64,000 nucleotides of DNA from Rhododendron vialii (Eukaryota; Streptophyta; Magnoliopsida; Ericales; Ericaceae), in the NCBI RefSeq assembly GCF_030253575.1, contig NC_080560.1, positions 42,423,001-42,487,000 of the forward strand. The letters run 5' to 3'. The translations under genes were made by a program, and so were the position numbers. This document shows, in pieces, positions 10,898 to 21,099 of the stretch. Each line of letters starts with the position of its first letter. Positions within the stretch are counted from its first letter, which is position 1. Under the pieces are notes generated by a model. That model was given only the letters and a program-made list of their open reading frames with translations. It searched no databases and was not told the origin of the DNA.

Positions 10898-11657
10898 CTA
10901 CAAATCAGACAAACCATTAAAAAGAGCTTTCTGAGCACAGTTGTGTGCAGCCCAATTACGTTCACGTTTGATAAAACTAAATCCACCGTAATCAAAATGA
11001 TTCTTCAAAACAAGACAGTCATGTATGAGCACTATCACGTCAGTGGGTGGATCATGTGCCTCCGTGCATTTCCTCACAATCGCTTCTGCATCCGATTCTA
11101 TACTGTAGAAACTTTAGATCCATCTCAAAACCAATCTCAAAACCAATTGGCAATGAGTGGAGAGGTCCCAGATGTTATTAAGTGATCATCCATTCCACTC
11201 CCAAGTAATGTGGGATTCTATTTCCTTAACATCCCCCCTCACGTGCAGCCGCATTTGAGGTCTGTCACGTGTGGCCACTTTTTGGGTCCTATCATCGTGC
11301 AGCCTTTGTGTTGGTCTGTCATCGTGGGGTGTGGATTGTTAATTTTTAAAATGTGGGGTGGAACGGGCCCCGCTCTGATACCATGTAGAAACTTTAGATC
11401 CATCTCAAAACCAATTGGCAATGAGTGGAGAGGTCCCAGATGTTATTAAGTGATCATCCATTCCACTCCCAAGCAATGTGGGATTCTATTTCCTTAACAC
11501 CCTGGGTAAGTTTCAAGGAGATCCCCAGCTTCAACCCATCACGAATGGCAAGAGCTTCTGCAATTCTTGACAACTTGATTCCAGGATGCATTGTTAACAA
11601 AATGCCAAGAACTTTTCCATCAGCCCCACGAGCATATCCAAGACAACCGCGATTTGC
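10898..11657 (-). pseudogene. RNase H-like (RVT_3-type) domain relic, split by a TRIM
   Basis: On the minus strand, 11500-11657 reads RGCLGYARGADGKVLGIL then EALAIRDGLKLGISLKL. After the inserted TRIM, 10898-11103 reads IESDAEAIVRKC and ends FIKRERNWAAHNCAQKAL...LSDL-stop. The GxxGxxxRxxxGxxL, EAxAIRxGL, ESDAxxIV and R-N-x-A-H order matches plant RNase H-like domains. These occur at the end of LINE ORF2 and in many plant-encoded RNase H proteins. The N-terminal part is missing. It is a dead fragment, most likely from a LINE, though a decayed host gene is possible. Confidence 0.65.
11104..11499 (-). mobile_element. TRIM (terminal-repeat retrotransposon in miniature), minus strand
   Basis: Two direct terminal repeats of about 116-128 bases (11104-11231 and 11384-11499) read TGTTAAGG...TTCTACA on the minus strand, with canonical TG...CA ends. 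Just inside the 5' repeat is TGGTATCAGAGC (11372-11383), a primer-binding site matching initiator tRNA-Met. The interior is about 150 bases and ends in a purine run (GTGAGGGGGGA) before the 3' repeat. There is no coding capacity, as is normal for TRIMs. The repeats are nearly identical apart from a short internal duplication in one, so the insertion looks fairly young. I see no clear 5-bp target duplication. Confidence 0.85.
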
Positions 11658-11659
11658 TC

Positions 11660-12690
11660 AGTGAATTACTAATGTCTGATCGATTTAATTTTTTCTCAGG
11701 ACTATTCCACACATTGAGGTCTATAAAATGGAAGGTTTGAATTTTTTTGGCTATGGACGAAGCCCAAATAGAGAAACACATCAGCTTGTTATGCCTTTGG
11801 GTCTGTCAGGAAACACCCTTTTAACTCCATGATTTGTAGCCTTTGGCAAAATTCCCCACAGGGTTGTTTTTTTCTAGCCTAATTGAATTCTGTTCTTGGA
11901 GGATATGCAATAAACCCCAGTTGCCCCTGTACAGTAGTCCCATCTGGTAGTTTTAATTTTATGTTTTTGGTGCCTCTTTCGTTACCCTCCATCTTCATTT
12001 AAATGCTGCTTTTGAAATTGTGAACCATGGAGAGTTTAACCCTTCAACTAATGGGAAAACTTTCATGGCCATCCTTTACAGCATTGGCAGTGAAGAATGA
12101 GAAGTGCTCTGTAATCTGTATCTCCTCTAGATAAACTTACAATTCATGTATTTTTGGCATCCTTGTCATGGCTACACAAATAGTTGAGAACGGTTCTAGA
12201 TCTGGTCCAAGGCGAGGTTTTTTGGTTAAACCCGAACCCAAGCTGAACACAATACTAGACACAACTTGCTTGGGGAATCTGTAGCACGAAATAAAAATGT
12301 TGGCAATATGGCCATCTACATCAATTGCTATCTGATTTGCTAATGACATGATTATTGATTGCTTGATACAGATATGCAGATTCGGTCCTGATTAACAGAT
12401 ATGCTTGATACTTCAATAATTGATCTCGAAGTTCATCTTTTCAAAGCAGCATTTGACAGAAGACAAGTATGATCTCGAAGTTCTTATATGTTTAAAATAC
12501 CTTTAATTCATATATCCCGAAATACAATCCTGGATGAAAGACAACATTATAGTGTCCTTCTTATTGACTGAAAGTGGCAAACAACACACAACACACAACC
12601 GAAAACCACGCCTTTAACTAAAGGCACTTCCTCTCAAGAAAAGGGGAAAAAAATAGAGTAAAGGCACACCCATAGTAGTACATATCTCAA
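11660..12690. other. Gene-free 3' flank of PR-10 copy 2; duplicated module A3
   Basis: This is homologous to 4545-5560 downstream of copy 1, including CAGTTGCCCCTGTACAGTAG, GGCAGTGAAGAATGAGAAG and the block just before the gene end (GACTGAAAGTGGCAAACAAC near 12568). That last block recurs near 5428, and inverted near 18620, in the 3' UTRs of copies 1 and 3. No separate gene is seen. Confidence 0.6.
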
Positions 12691-12725
12691 GCTCTCAACT
12701 TGGAATCCGAGAACTAATCATTAGT

Positions 12726-13375
12726 TTAGCAATCGGGATGTGCCAAAATGTAGGCCTCAACAGCCTTGAAGATGCTTGAAGCCTTCTCTTTGCCAGACTT
12801 GATTTCCTCTTCTGTGACCTTGTTATCACCTTTGGGGCAGTAGATGCTCCTGTTCTTGCAGATGGATCCTCCATCGGGAGAGGGTACGATCTTGGTGTGG
12901 TAAGAGATTGACTCGAAACCGTCCAAAGCATCACCTTCGATGATGCTGTAACTGTATGTGAAGTTCTCTTTGTCGAGGGCATCAATCTTGTGTTTCACAC
13001 ACTTGTGTTTGCTCCCTGCATATTGGAGATTTAAAAAGCAGCTTCGTTAATACAATATCGATTTCGTTCCAAATTGGAGCTTCCTGATTACTTGCATCTT
13101 AGTAAATTCAAAACATCATATATGCCCGAACATATAACATAAAGAAGCAACAAAATTTGGTCATGAGAAAGAACAGAGTGAGTGAACAAACCTTCGCCGA
13201 AAGTGGTGAGCTTGATGGTTCCAGCTCCGCCATCTCCTTGGAGGGTTTCCACACTCTTGATGGCCTGTGGGAGGACCTTGGGGATGAGGGTGTCGCCGTC
13301 AAGGACAAAGGCCTTGAACATCTTGGCGGGCGGGATTGAGGAAGTGACCTCCATATCGTAAGTGATGGGAGCCAT
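12726..13375 (-). CDS. PR-10 / Bet v 1-family protein, copy 2 (157 aa)
   Basis: Minus-strand exons 13192-13375 and 12726-13015, with a 176-bp GT-AG intron in codon 62. The product begins [20 protein letters not shown] and ends [10 protein letters not shown]. The glycine-rich loop GDGGAGT, the Bet v 1 core [20 protein letters not shown], and helix 3 ([20 protein letters not shown]) are all present, and no frame break is visible. Like copy 1 it carries Cys at KHKC, SICKN, YCPK and the C-terminus. It differs from copies 1 and 3 by HTKIV in the middle of the sheet and by AHPDC at the end. Its TATA box is intact. The role is inferred from the family: a cytosolic, probably stress-responsive, hydrophobic-ligand binder. 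Confidence 0.92.
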
Positions 13376-13483
13376 GGTGATGATCTTTAAGAACTTAGAA
13401 GGCAGAAATGAAGAAGAAGAAGAAGGATAAGTTTGTAGGTGGAGAAGAGCTTGGTGTGAGGGAAATGGGAGAACAAGAGGAGC

Positions 13484-13491
13484 TATTTATA
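13484..13491 (-). promoter_or_regulatory. TATA box of PR-10 copy 2
   Basis: The minus strand reads TATAAATA about 109 bases upstream of the start codon, inside the TTTATAAATAGCTCCTCTTG context shared with the other copies. Confidence 0.75.
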
Positions 13492-13499
13492 AAGTTAAT

Positions 13500-15290
13500 T
13501 AGCTGCCTTTGGTGGCTCTGTAGACCATTCAAAGAAAGGAATACCAAGAATATTAAACTACAAGCAAAAATAAACTACGTACTAGATTAAAGTTTTCTGA
13601 CCCAATTAGAGAAATGGTTTTATAAGATTTATTTTTTAAACAGTCCACAACGTAATTGCTGTATTAATAATTGACATAATTAAGAAACAATTTAACTAAG
13701 GCAAAAAATATTCTTGTAATTGGATCTAATTAAGTGGATCTAAATTTTGCACAGGGTAACTATCTATCCTAGGAGAAGGGAAAGGGTGCATGGTTTGAAC
13801 TCCTGCAGGTGAGCAGGCTATGAAGTAATGGATTTACCAATACAGGATATGGGTAAGACATAACATCGATATTGAGCTACGAAAAAAATGAAAGAATTAA
13901 TAGATGTTAGTACTGCATTTGTCAGTATAAAATCCAATTTTATAATTTTTAGCATTGTACTACTCGTATCACAAGAATGGTGAGAAACCATTGTCTCTTC
14001 CTTAAGCAAATATATTGTATACAACTTTACGGGGTTACTTATTCAACGGGTTTTTTAATAGCGAAACATAATTTTTTAAAACTTATTTAACTGTAGATAT
14101 TCAATTTTATGGAACGTACGTATTTTTTCTATCGCCATGGAATGTACTTATTACAAAAGAAAGATTCAAACAATTATATATGAAAAGGTATCATTTCGAT
14201 TCCACTATTTGTTTCTGGTTAAGTATTGAGTAAACTACGTACTAGGCAACCACATTCTCTATAGTCTATTCCTGACAATTTTATTCTAATTGTGCAAGAA
14301 GTAACACAACGTTGATTTTGTAGAAGTTCGGATACGTGACCTAGAAAATTCGAAAACTACCCGATACTTCAGCAATATAGTTTGCATTGCGGATGCTTTT
14401 GGAATACCATCCGTGAGAATCGAAGAAGCATGGTGTATACGATACGAACGGGACTCCCATAGAGAAGTATTTGTGCTTCATCGTGAGTTGGCTACAAGGG
14501 TTCTTTTCCTACAACGGGGGCATATTTCTTGCTCAAAGGTAATTTTATTTGAATCTTCAAATTTCCAAGTCAATGAACCCCAAGGGTTTGGCCCCGTGAT
14601 CAAGCCTGGGGCTTAGTGGTTTGCTCTCTCTTAAGGTTTTAGGTTCGAAATCATTCAGGTGCTATCAACTCTTTTGGGGTCAGTTCATACAGAGTTTTGC
14701 CCTGCCGATCTCTATTTGAGACCAGCAAATGCGCGATTGGATCAGTCTCCTAAAATTAATTAAGGTGCACGTAAGATGGTCTAGCCACCCGAGTTACAAA
14801 AATACTAGATGAAAGTCGCGATTATATCAAGTCAATGGTATTAGCCTATCATGTTTGAATGTGGGGTCGTCTTCTAGATGAGCTGAAGTTTCCACATGAA
14901 AAGACAAATTAATTTCCTCCCAAGTTGTGCTTTTCAGATCTGTTAAAGTTTCTCATTCAGCTTTTGAAGTGTCTTTTTTGGTATGTAAGTCGCGATTATA
15001 TTAATAGGTGGGCCGAGCTTGGACTAGTAGTTTTGCTGAATATTACTAGTATATATAGGCAACGGAATAATCGGTGGCTGCTAAAAAATTCCTAAAATGA
15101 CTGAACTGCTCAAAATTGATGTGTTCCACTAATTAAAATAAATATTTATTTTTTGACTTAAAGGTGATGTATTGTGAGAGAATGGCATGTTTCGTAAAAC
15201 AGAAAATAAGTACTTAAATAAAAATCTTAGCGGAACGGAGGGTCATCAAATAAGAGAGCCTAGCTTATACAAAATAAGAAACAGTGATCG
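13500..15290. other. Intergenic between divergent copies 2 and 3, with a SINE-like element
   Basis: No gene is seen. About 14575-14806 looks like a plus-strand SINE. It has GTTTGGCCCCGTGATCAAG upstream, a TTAGGTTCGAAATC B-box near 14640, and a 3' part (TCAGTCTCCTAAAATTAATT, CACCCGAGTTACAAAAATA) shared with SINE pieces near 33650, 48700 and 56700. The rest is AT-rich sequence with no feature I can support. Confidence 0.5.
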
Positions 15291-15293
15291 ATC

Positions 15294-16002
15294 TTTAAGG
15301 TAAGTCAACTCACACGGTTTTTAAGTGTGCTGAGTCAGCAGCAGTTGTGGCTGGTTGTGGTAAATCTTTGTGTATGTACCATTATTGATCTTTTAAGTGG
15401 AGTAGCATCAAATTTTGTAACGAGGCATAATTTTGGAATTTTTTTGCAAATTTTTTGTTGTGATGTATGATATTGGAATTTTATCTTGTTTGACTACTAA
15501 TAATCGTTGGTATTTTTGAAGCTAATTTATCTTTTATCATTTTGCTTGTGATGTACGTTAAGACTCCATTATTTCAACATCGCTTTAGGCCCAACGCGTT
15601 AGGGCCGGCACCGAGAGTGATCAAAATCTATCTAAATCAAACTTTAAGGTAAATCGACTCACACGGTTTTTAAATGTGCTGATTCAGCAGCAGTTGTGGC
15701 TGGTTATGGTAAATCTTTGTGTATGTACCATTATTGATCTTTTAAGTGGAGTACTAGTAGCATCAAATTTCGTAACGAGGCATAATTTTGGAATTTTTTG
15801 CAAATTTTTTGTTGTGATGTATGATATTGGAATTTTATCTTGTTTGACTACTAATAATCGTTAGTATTTTTGAAGCTAATTTATCTTTTTTATCGTTTTG
15901 CTTGTGATGTACGTTGAGGCTCTATTTTTTCAATATCGCTTTAGGCCCAACGTGTTAGGGCCGGCAGGTACCGAGAGTGATCAAAATCTATCTAAATCAA
16001 AA
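15294..16002. repeat. Tandem duplication, two copies of about 355 bp
   Basis: CTTTAAGGTAAGTCAACTCA at 15294 and CTTTAAGGTAAATCGACTCA at 15645 begin two near-identical blocks. Both run through GCAGCAGTTGTGGCTGGTT and TTAGGCCCAACGCGTTAGGG to ATCAAAATCTATCTAAATCA. Only scattered substitutions and a few short indels separate them, so the duplication is recent. Neither copy has a convincing coding frame. Confidence 0.85.
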
Positions 16003-16124
16003 GTAATTGCTTTGGGGACATCAAGGTTGACTGCCAACCAAGTCATATTTTGACCGTTGGCTTCCTAGAATGCCTGCTCCTCCAGAACAAGCCCCCCGAT
16101 GGGTACTGTTCGATGAAAGATTAT

Positions 16125-17410
16125 TTGGTGTGCTTCGGAAACCGTCACGTGGTGCTCGATCGACATCCACTTTGCACAAGACATTGAGGTGGAACTTACA
16201 TATTTGTTCTTGAACTCCACCATGAGAATGGTGGAGTTCAAATTTGGTAAGAAAAGGGTCCGGGCCCCAGGGTCACACTGAATAATTTTTCCTGGTGAAG
16301 ATTGGATCTTTTGTTCGATCCAAGTCCAAGTAAACCCCATAATTCTTGGGTCAATCAAATTCCTAGACATTTTCAATGGTTTATACTTTATATACCGCAA
16401 AATTCTAAGATGTGTTAAAAACACATTGAAATCGATCTGGGGATCGATAACGTATTAATTTTGTGATTGAAGAGAAATAATTAGGACAGCAATTAACCGA
16501 GCTGCTCGCAAGCGGCTCGTGGCTCGGCTAGTTTAGTAATCGAGCTGAACTCGAGTTTTTGGCTCGTTTACTAAACGAGCTGAGTTCAACACTTGAAAGC
16601 TTGGCTCTTTTTATAGGCTCAGTTCGTTAAAAGATCGAGGCTCATTAAGTAAATTAATTAGCTAGGCTTGGCTCGTTAAAAGCTCAACTCATTTACAAAT
16701 GAGTCGAGCTCGAGTTTTGAGCTCGTATAGTAAATGGGCTGAGCTTGAATACAATAAAGCTTGGCAAATAACAAACCAAACATTGTGGTGGAACCTACAT
16801 ATTTTAACAAGCTGAGCTACGTGGACACCGCTACGTGGTGCTCTATGTCCACTTTGTACAAGACATTGAAGTGGAACCTACATATTTTTTCTTGAACTCC
16901 ACCACAAGAATGGTGGAGTTCAAGTTTGGTAGGAAAAGGGTCCCGTGCCCCATGGTCACACTGAATAATTTTTCCTAGTGGATCTTTTGCTCGATCCAAG
17001 TCCAAGTAAACCCCATAATTCTTGGGTCAATCAAATTCCTAGACATTTTCAATGGTTTATGTACTTTAATACCGATAATGCTAAGATGTGTTAAAAACAC
17101 ATCAAAATCTGGGGATCGATAACTTATTAAAATCCGTTATGGTGTGTTTATAACTTTATATCGTGAGAAATAATTAGGACTACAAATAAATCGAGCTGCT
17201 CATGGCTCGGCTAGTTAAGGGTCGGCTTGTTTAGTAATCGAGCCGATTTCGAGCTCCAGTTTTCGGCTAGTTTACTAACTAGTTGAGCCCAACACTATAA
17301 AACTCGGCTCTTTTTATATATAGGCTCAGCTCGTTAAATGAGGCTCATCGAGTAAATCAATTAGCCAGACTTGGCTCATTAAAGGCTCAACTCGTTTACA
17401 AACAATCAAG
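16125..17410. repeat. Tandem duplication, two copies of about 680 bp, with a GCTCG-rich part
   Basis: CAAGACATTGAGGTGGAAC (16177) and CAAGACATTGAAGTGGAAC (16858) mark two copies. Each holds CTTGAACTCCACCA, CCCATAATTCTTGGGTCAAT and then a stretch rich in GAGCTCG/CGAGCTC words (16490-16740 and 17190-17400). The two copies differ by small indels. Minus-strand open frames within them are not conserved between the copies, so coding is unlikely. It is probably part of an unclassified repeat. Confidence 0.75.
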
Positions 17411-17686
17411 ATATCTGCCTCCCCCATGGCGGATCCAGTTGCAAGAACACGAGCAAATATCGTACCAAAGGTGATGTCTAAGGGTTTATAAAAAAAATTC
17501 TCTTTTCGGGTCAGAAAACTCCATCCTAGTAACTTGGAGTATTTTTGTGAGAATGTGAATTTTTTCTTGACAGCTACGTACTCTGACCACCGCCCTAGCT
17601 ATCATGTTTTGAATTCAAATAATCTACCTGTACAAATTTTCATTAATCTTGTTATCTGTTTGAATAGTCCACCAGCTACCTAACCC

Positions 17687-17694
17687 TATAAATA
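17687..17694 (+). promoter_or_regulatory. TATA box of PR-10 copy 3
   Basis: TATAAATA lies 121 bases before the ATG, followed by CCTCCTCTTGTTCTCCCAT as in the other copies. Confidence 0.8.
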
Positions 17695-17814
17695 CCTCCT
17701 CTTGTTCTCCCATTGCACTCACACCAAGCTAGCTCTTCGATCTCTATCTACTAACTAATCTTTCTTCTTCTTCTTCTTCCTTTTCTACCTTCTAAGCTCT
17801 TACACATCATCATC

Positions 17815-18478
17815 ATGGGTGCCATCACTTACGATATGGAGGTCACTTCCTCAATCCCACCCGCCAAGATGTTCAAGGCCTTTGTCCTTGACGGCGACAC
17901 CCTCATCCCCAAGGTCCTCCCACAGGCCATCAAGAGTGTGGAAACCCTCCAAGGAGACGGCGGAGCTGGAACCATCAAGCTCACCACTTTCGGCGAAGGT
18001 TTGGTTCACTCACTCTCTTCTTTCTTATGACCAATGTTATACATGACCTAGCTACTTTTGTTGCTTCTTTATTTTACATATTTGGGCAGATAAAGATTGA
18101 ATTTACGAAAGATGCAAGTAATCGAGCGGCTTCAATTTGGAATGATATTGAATGAAACTAAGATGCTTTTTAAATCTCCAATGTGCAGGTAGCAAACACA
18201 AGTGTGTGAAACACAAGGTTGATGCCGTCGACAAAGAGAACTTCACATACAGTTACAGCATCATCGAAGGTGATGCTTTGGACGGTTTCGAGTCAATCTC
18301 TTACCACATCAAGATCGTACCCTCTCCCGATGGAGGATCCATCTGCAAGAACAGGAGCATCTACTGCCCCAAAGGTGATAACAAGGTCACAGAAGAGGAA
18401 ATCAAGTCTGGCAAAGACAAGGCTTCAAGCATCTTCAAGGCTGTCGAGGCCTACCTCTTGGCAAATCCCGATTGCTAA
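17815..18478 (+). CDS. PR-10 / Bet v 1-family protein, copy 3 (157 aa)
   Basis: Exon 1 is 17815-17998 and exon 2 is 18189-18478, with a 190-bp GT-AG intron in codon 62. The product begins [20 protein letters not shown] and has the loop [27 protein letters not shown], the helix [20 protein letters not shown] and the terminus LLANPDC. It is full length for the family and unbroken. It belongs with copies 1 and 2 (KHKC and YCPKGDNK, C-terminal Cys) but lies on the opposite strand, so copies 2 and 3 are divergent, 4.4 kb apart. The 3' UTR contains CACTTTCGGTCAATAAGAAAG, also seen downstream of copies 1 and 2, with AATAAG as a possible poly(A) signal. The function is a family-level inference only. 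Confidence 0.93.
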
Positions 18479-18669
18479 ACTACTAATGCTTAGTTCTCGG
18501 ATTCCAAGTTGAGAACTTGAGACATGTATTACTATGGGTGTGCCTTTTTTTTCCTTTTTTCCTTCAGAGGAAGTGCCTTTGGTACAAGGTGTGGTATTTG
18601 GTTGTGTGTTGTTTGCCACTTTCGGTCAATAAGAAAGAAACTATAATACTGTCTTTCATCCAGAATTGT

Positions 18670-19480
18670 ATTTGGGGAAGTATGAAATAAAGGTATTTTA
18701 AGCTTTTTGTTGAATCATCCTGAAACATGCAAGAACATTTCTTTATGGGGCTGCGCCGATTGATGTTTGAGATCATACTCTAATTTTTTTTTTTGGAACG
18801 GTAAAGAGAATTTTTTTAAATTTTTGAATAAGCATTACAAAGACTAAAGGGAACAAGGATAACAATGTCATCACAACCCGCATCAAATATCTCAACTATG
18901 TTGGCACATAAGAATTGGGACAATCATCTGCCAATTCAAGACCCAAAAGAGAAAGGGAGATTGCGAGAAGCCAACTCGCAGAAAGAAGAAGAAAAGATAC
19001 AAAACAGTAGAACAAAAACAGGGGAGATAGGTATCCCACACCCAAATCTTGATTACGTCAAATACTGCTTTGAAAAGCTGAAAATTATGTTGTTGATAGG
19101 CAATGCCACTGACACCACATTTTATACTCCATAAATACAGGCGTGGTGGCAGGGCCACACAAACACTTGTATGAAGCCCACCACACTTGTGTCTAGAGAA
19201 TAAAAATATGGTGTCACTAGACTTTCCCATTGTTGACACCTCAAACAATTAAAGATACATAATCTTCATAGATTGCCAAAATCATACTCCAGTATTTACT
19301 TTCATTGATTGACACCTCTGCCAGTATAGATAATCTTCCCAGATTGCCAAAATCATAATTACTTTCACTATACTGCATACATCCAAAGGTTTTGCATCTT
19401 TTTATGACTGTATAAGGTGTCCAAAGAGAAGCAACAATTTGCAACAATCCTACAGTATCGATCATATCTACTCTCTGAGC
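18670..19480. other. Intergenic before the SPH gene
   Basis: I recognise no gene. Open frames of 89 and 118 codons at 18865-19250 lie on opposite strands over the same bases and match no family I know. A direct repeat of ATTGCCAAAATCATA occurs near 19274 and 19342. This stretch would include the promoter of the SPH gene at 19487, but no TATA box stands out. Confidence 0.35.
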
Positions 19481-19593
19481 AGAACAATGAGTTCTTTTCT
19501 TTCTCAGTCACTCATCATAACGTTTCTCTTTGTTTCGACTACCTTGTGCGGCGAACAACAGCTTGTTTCCATTGCCAAGAGTCAGGTGGACTT

Positions 19594-19908
19594 TGTAAAG
19601 GATTCTCAGAAGTTGACCGCTCAACTGCTTTGACCAGCTCAACTGTTGCTGAAACAGATTTCACCTCCACTTCCACGTCAGATTAGTGGTTAAGTTTGTT
19701 GAGATTAGCTTCTAATTAGGGACAGTAATCAGTTTTGTAATTAGGGATATAAAAGGAGGGGCTGCTGTGTATTGTACTGAGGATTTCAGAAAGGAAATAA
19801 TAGAAAAGTGCCTTTCTTCTCTTCCTCTCTCATATATTTTCTCTCTGTGTTTCTTGAAGAATCTTTGAAATTTCTCTTAGTTTTTGTCAAGAATCATGAA
19901 TTTCTTCA
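19594..19908 (+). repeat. 5' LTR of the copia element
   Basis: Starts TGTAAAGGATTC and ends ATTTCTTCA, followed directly by the primer-binding site. It contains TATAAAAGGAGGGG near 19748, a likely LTR promoter, and a pyrimidine-rich CTTCTCTTCCTCTCTC stretch. It is about 97% identical to the 3' LTR. Confidence 0.9.
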
Positions 19909-20009
19909 TGGTATCAAAGCCCTAATGGCGAAAGTCTGTTGATCCTAGGTGTACATCGAAGAACAGTTGTTGATTTCAAGTTAGGGTTTCTCACAGATCT
20001 CTTCACCAA

Positions 20010-20900
20010 CCTAGGGTTTGTCAGATATCTTCAGCACCATGTCTGCAAGTGCAACTGATACGGGGGTTACGATGCCTCCTTCCTTGGCGTTTCTGGTTGC
20101 CAATTTTCATACGCTCGTCAAAATCCAGCTAAGTTCTGATAACTATCGTCTTTGGAAAACACAAGTCTTGAATGCTCTTCGTGCGAATGGATTTATTGAA
20201 TATGTTGATGGTACTATTCGTGCTCCACCATTACAGATACGTGATACAAGTAACAATCTTATCACCAATCCTGCCTTTCTGCTTTGGAAGTTAATTGATA
20301 GTCAATTGCTTTCATGTTTGACGGCATCATTGTCTGCTTCTGCTTTACCTCTAGTGTTAGGGTTAGAACATGCATGTGAAGTTTGGAGTTGTTTGGAGCA
20401 GCGGTTTAATTCCTTATCTAGAGCCAATATTCATGATCTTAAGCGCACTCTGATCAATTTTACCAAGACTAGTACAATGGACCAATACATAGATGACATC
20501 AAAATCTGTGCTCAAAAATTAAGTGTTGTTGGTTATCTTGTGGATGATGATGATATGGTGTTCCATGCTCTTAATGGATTACCAGAAGAATTTGATCCCA
20601 TAAAACCTGTTATTGGAGCACAACGAGATCTAAAGTTTCATGAGCTAGTGCCAATTTTAAAGGCAAAAGAGGCACGTTTACACAAGGGAAAAGGGGCGTC
20701 TAGTTCAGCTAGTGTGTTTGTTGCCACTCAGAAAATGCAAGATCTACATGTATCTGGTTCAGGTAGTTCTGCTCAGGGTTCCATGTTGCCAAACACTGGA
20801 TCTTTTTCTGGTTCTATGGTTCCATCCTCTTCTTCTTCTGTGGTATATCAGCAGTCTCAACCTCAGATGCAACACTCTTAGACTCCTATGTTTCAGTCTC
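20010..20900 (+). mobile_element. gag region of the copia element (fossil)
   Basis: The deduced protein contains LSSDNYRLWKTQVLNALRAN and SLSRANIHDLKRTL followed by MDQYIDDIK, typical of copia-type Gag (UBN2/retrotran_gag). A remnant of a Cys-rich knuckle (CQICGK) lies shortly downstream near 21000. The fossil is decayed. Confidence 0.85.
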
Positions 20901-21099
20901 AACTATCACAGGGTACTTACTTCCCTCAATCCTCATAGTCAGGGCTCAGATTTTCTAATCGAAACAAGCCACGAGGTCAAGTCTTTGATCCATTTTCGAA
21001 GCCAAGATGCTGTCAAATCTGTGGAAAAGACAATCATACAGCTTGTACTTGCTATTATAGAAATACACAAACCTCTTTTCCCTCTTCCTCTTCACAAAG

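Noticed and set aside
16065-16424. 119-codon minus-strand frame in the tandem duplication
   Set aside because: The second copy of the duplication (16.8-17.0 kb) does not preserve the frame or length, so there is no sign of selection.
17819-18046. Frame [13 protein letters not shown]... over PR-10 exon 1 (also at 28869, 31539, 45037, 57346, 61637)
   Set aside because: Out-of-frame reading of exon 1 that runs into the intron; the in-frame reading gives a full PR-10 protein.
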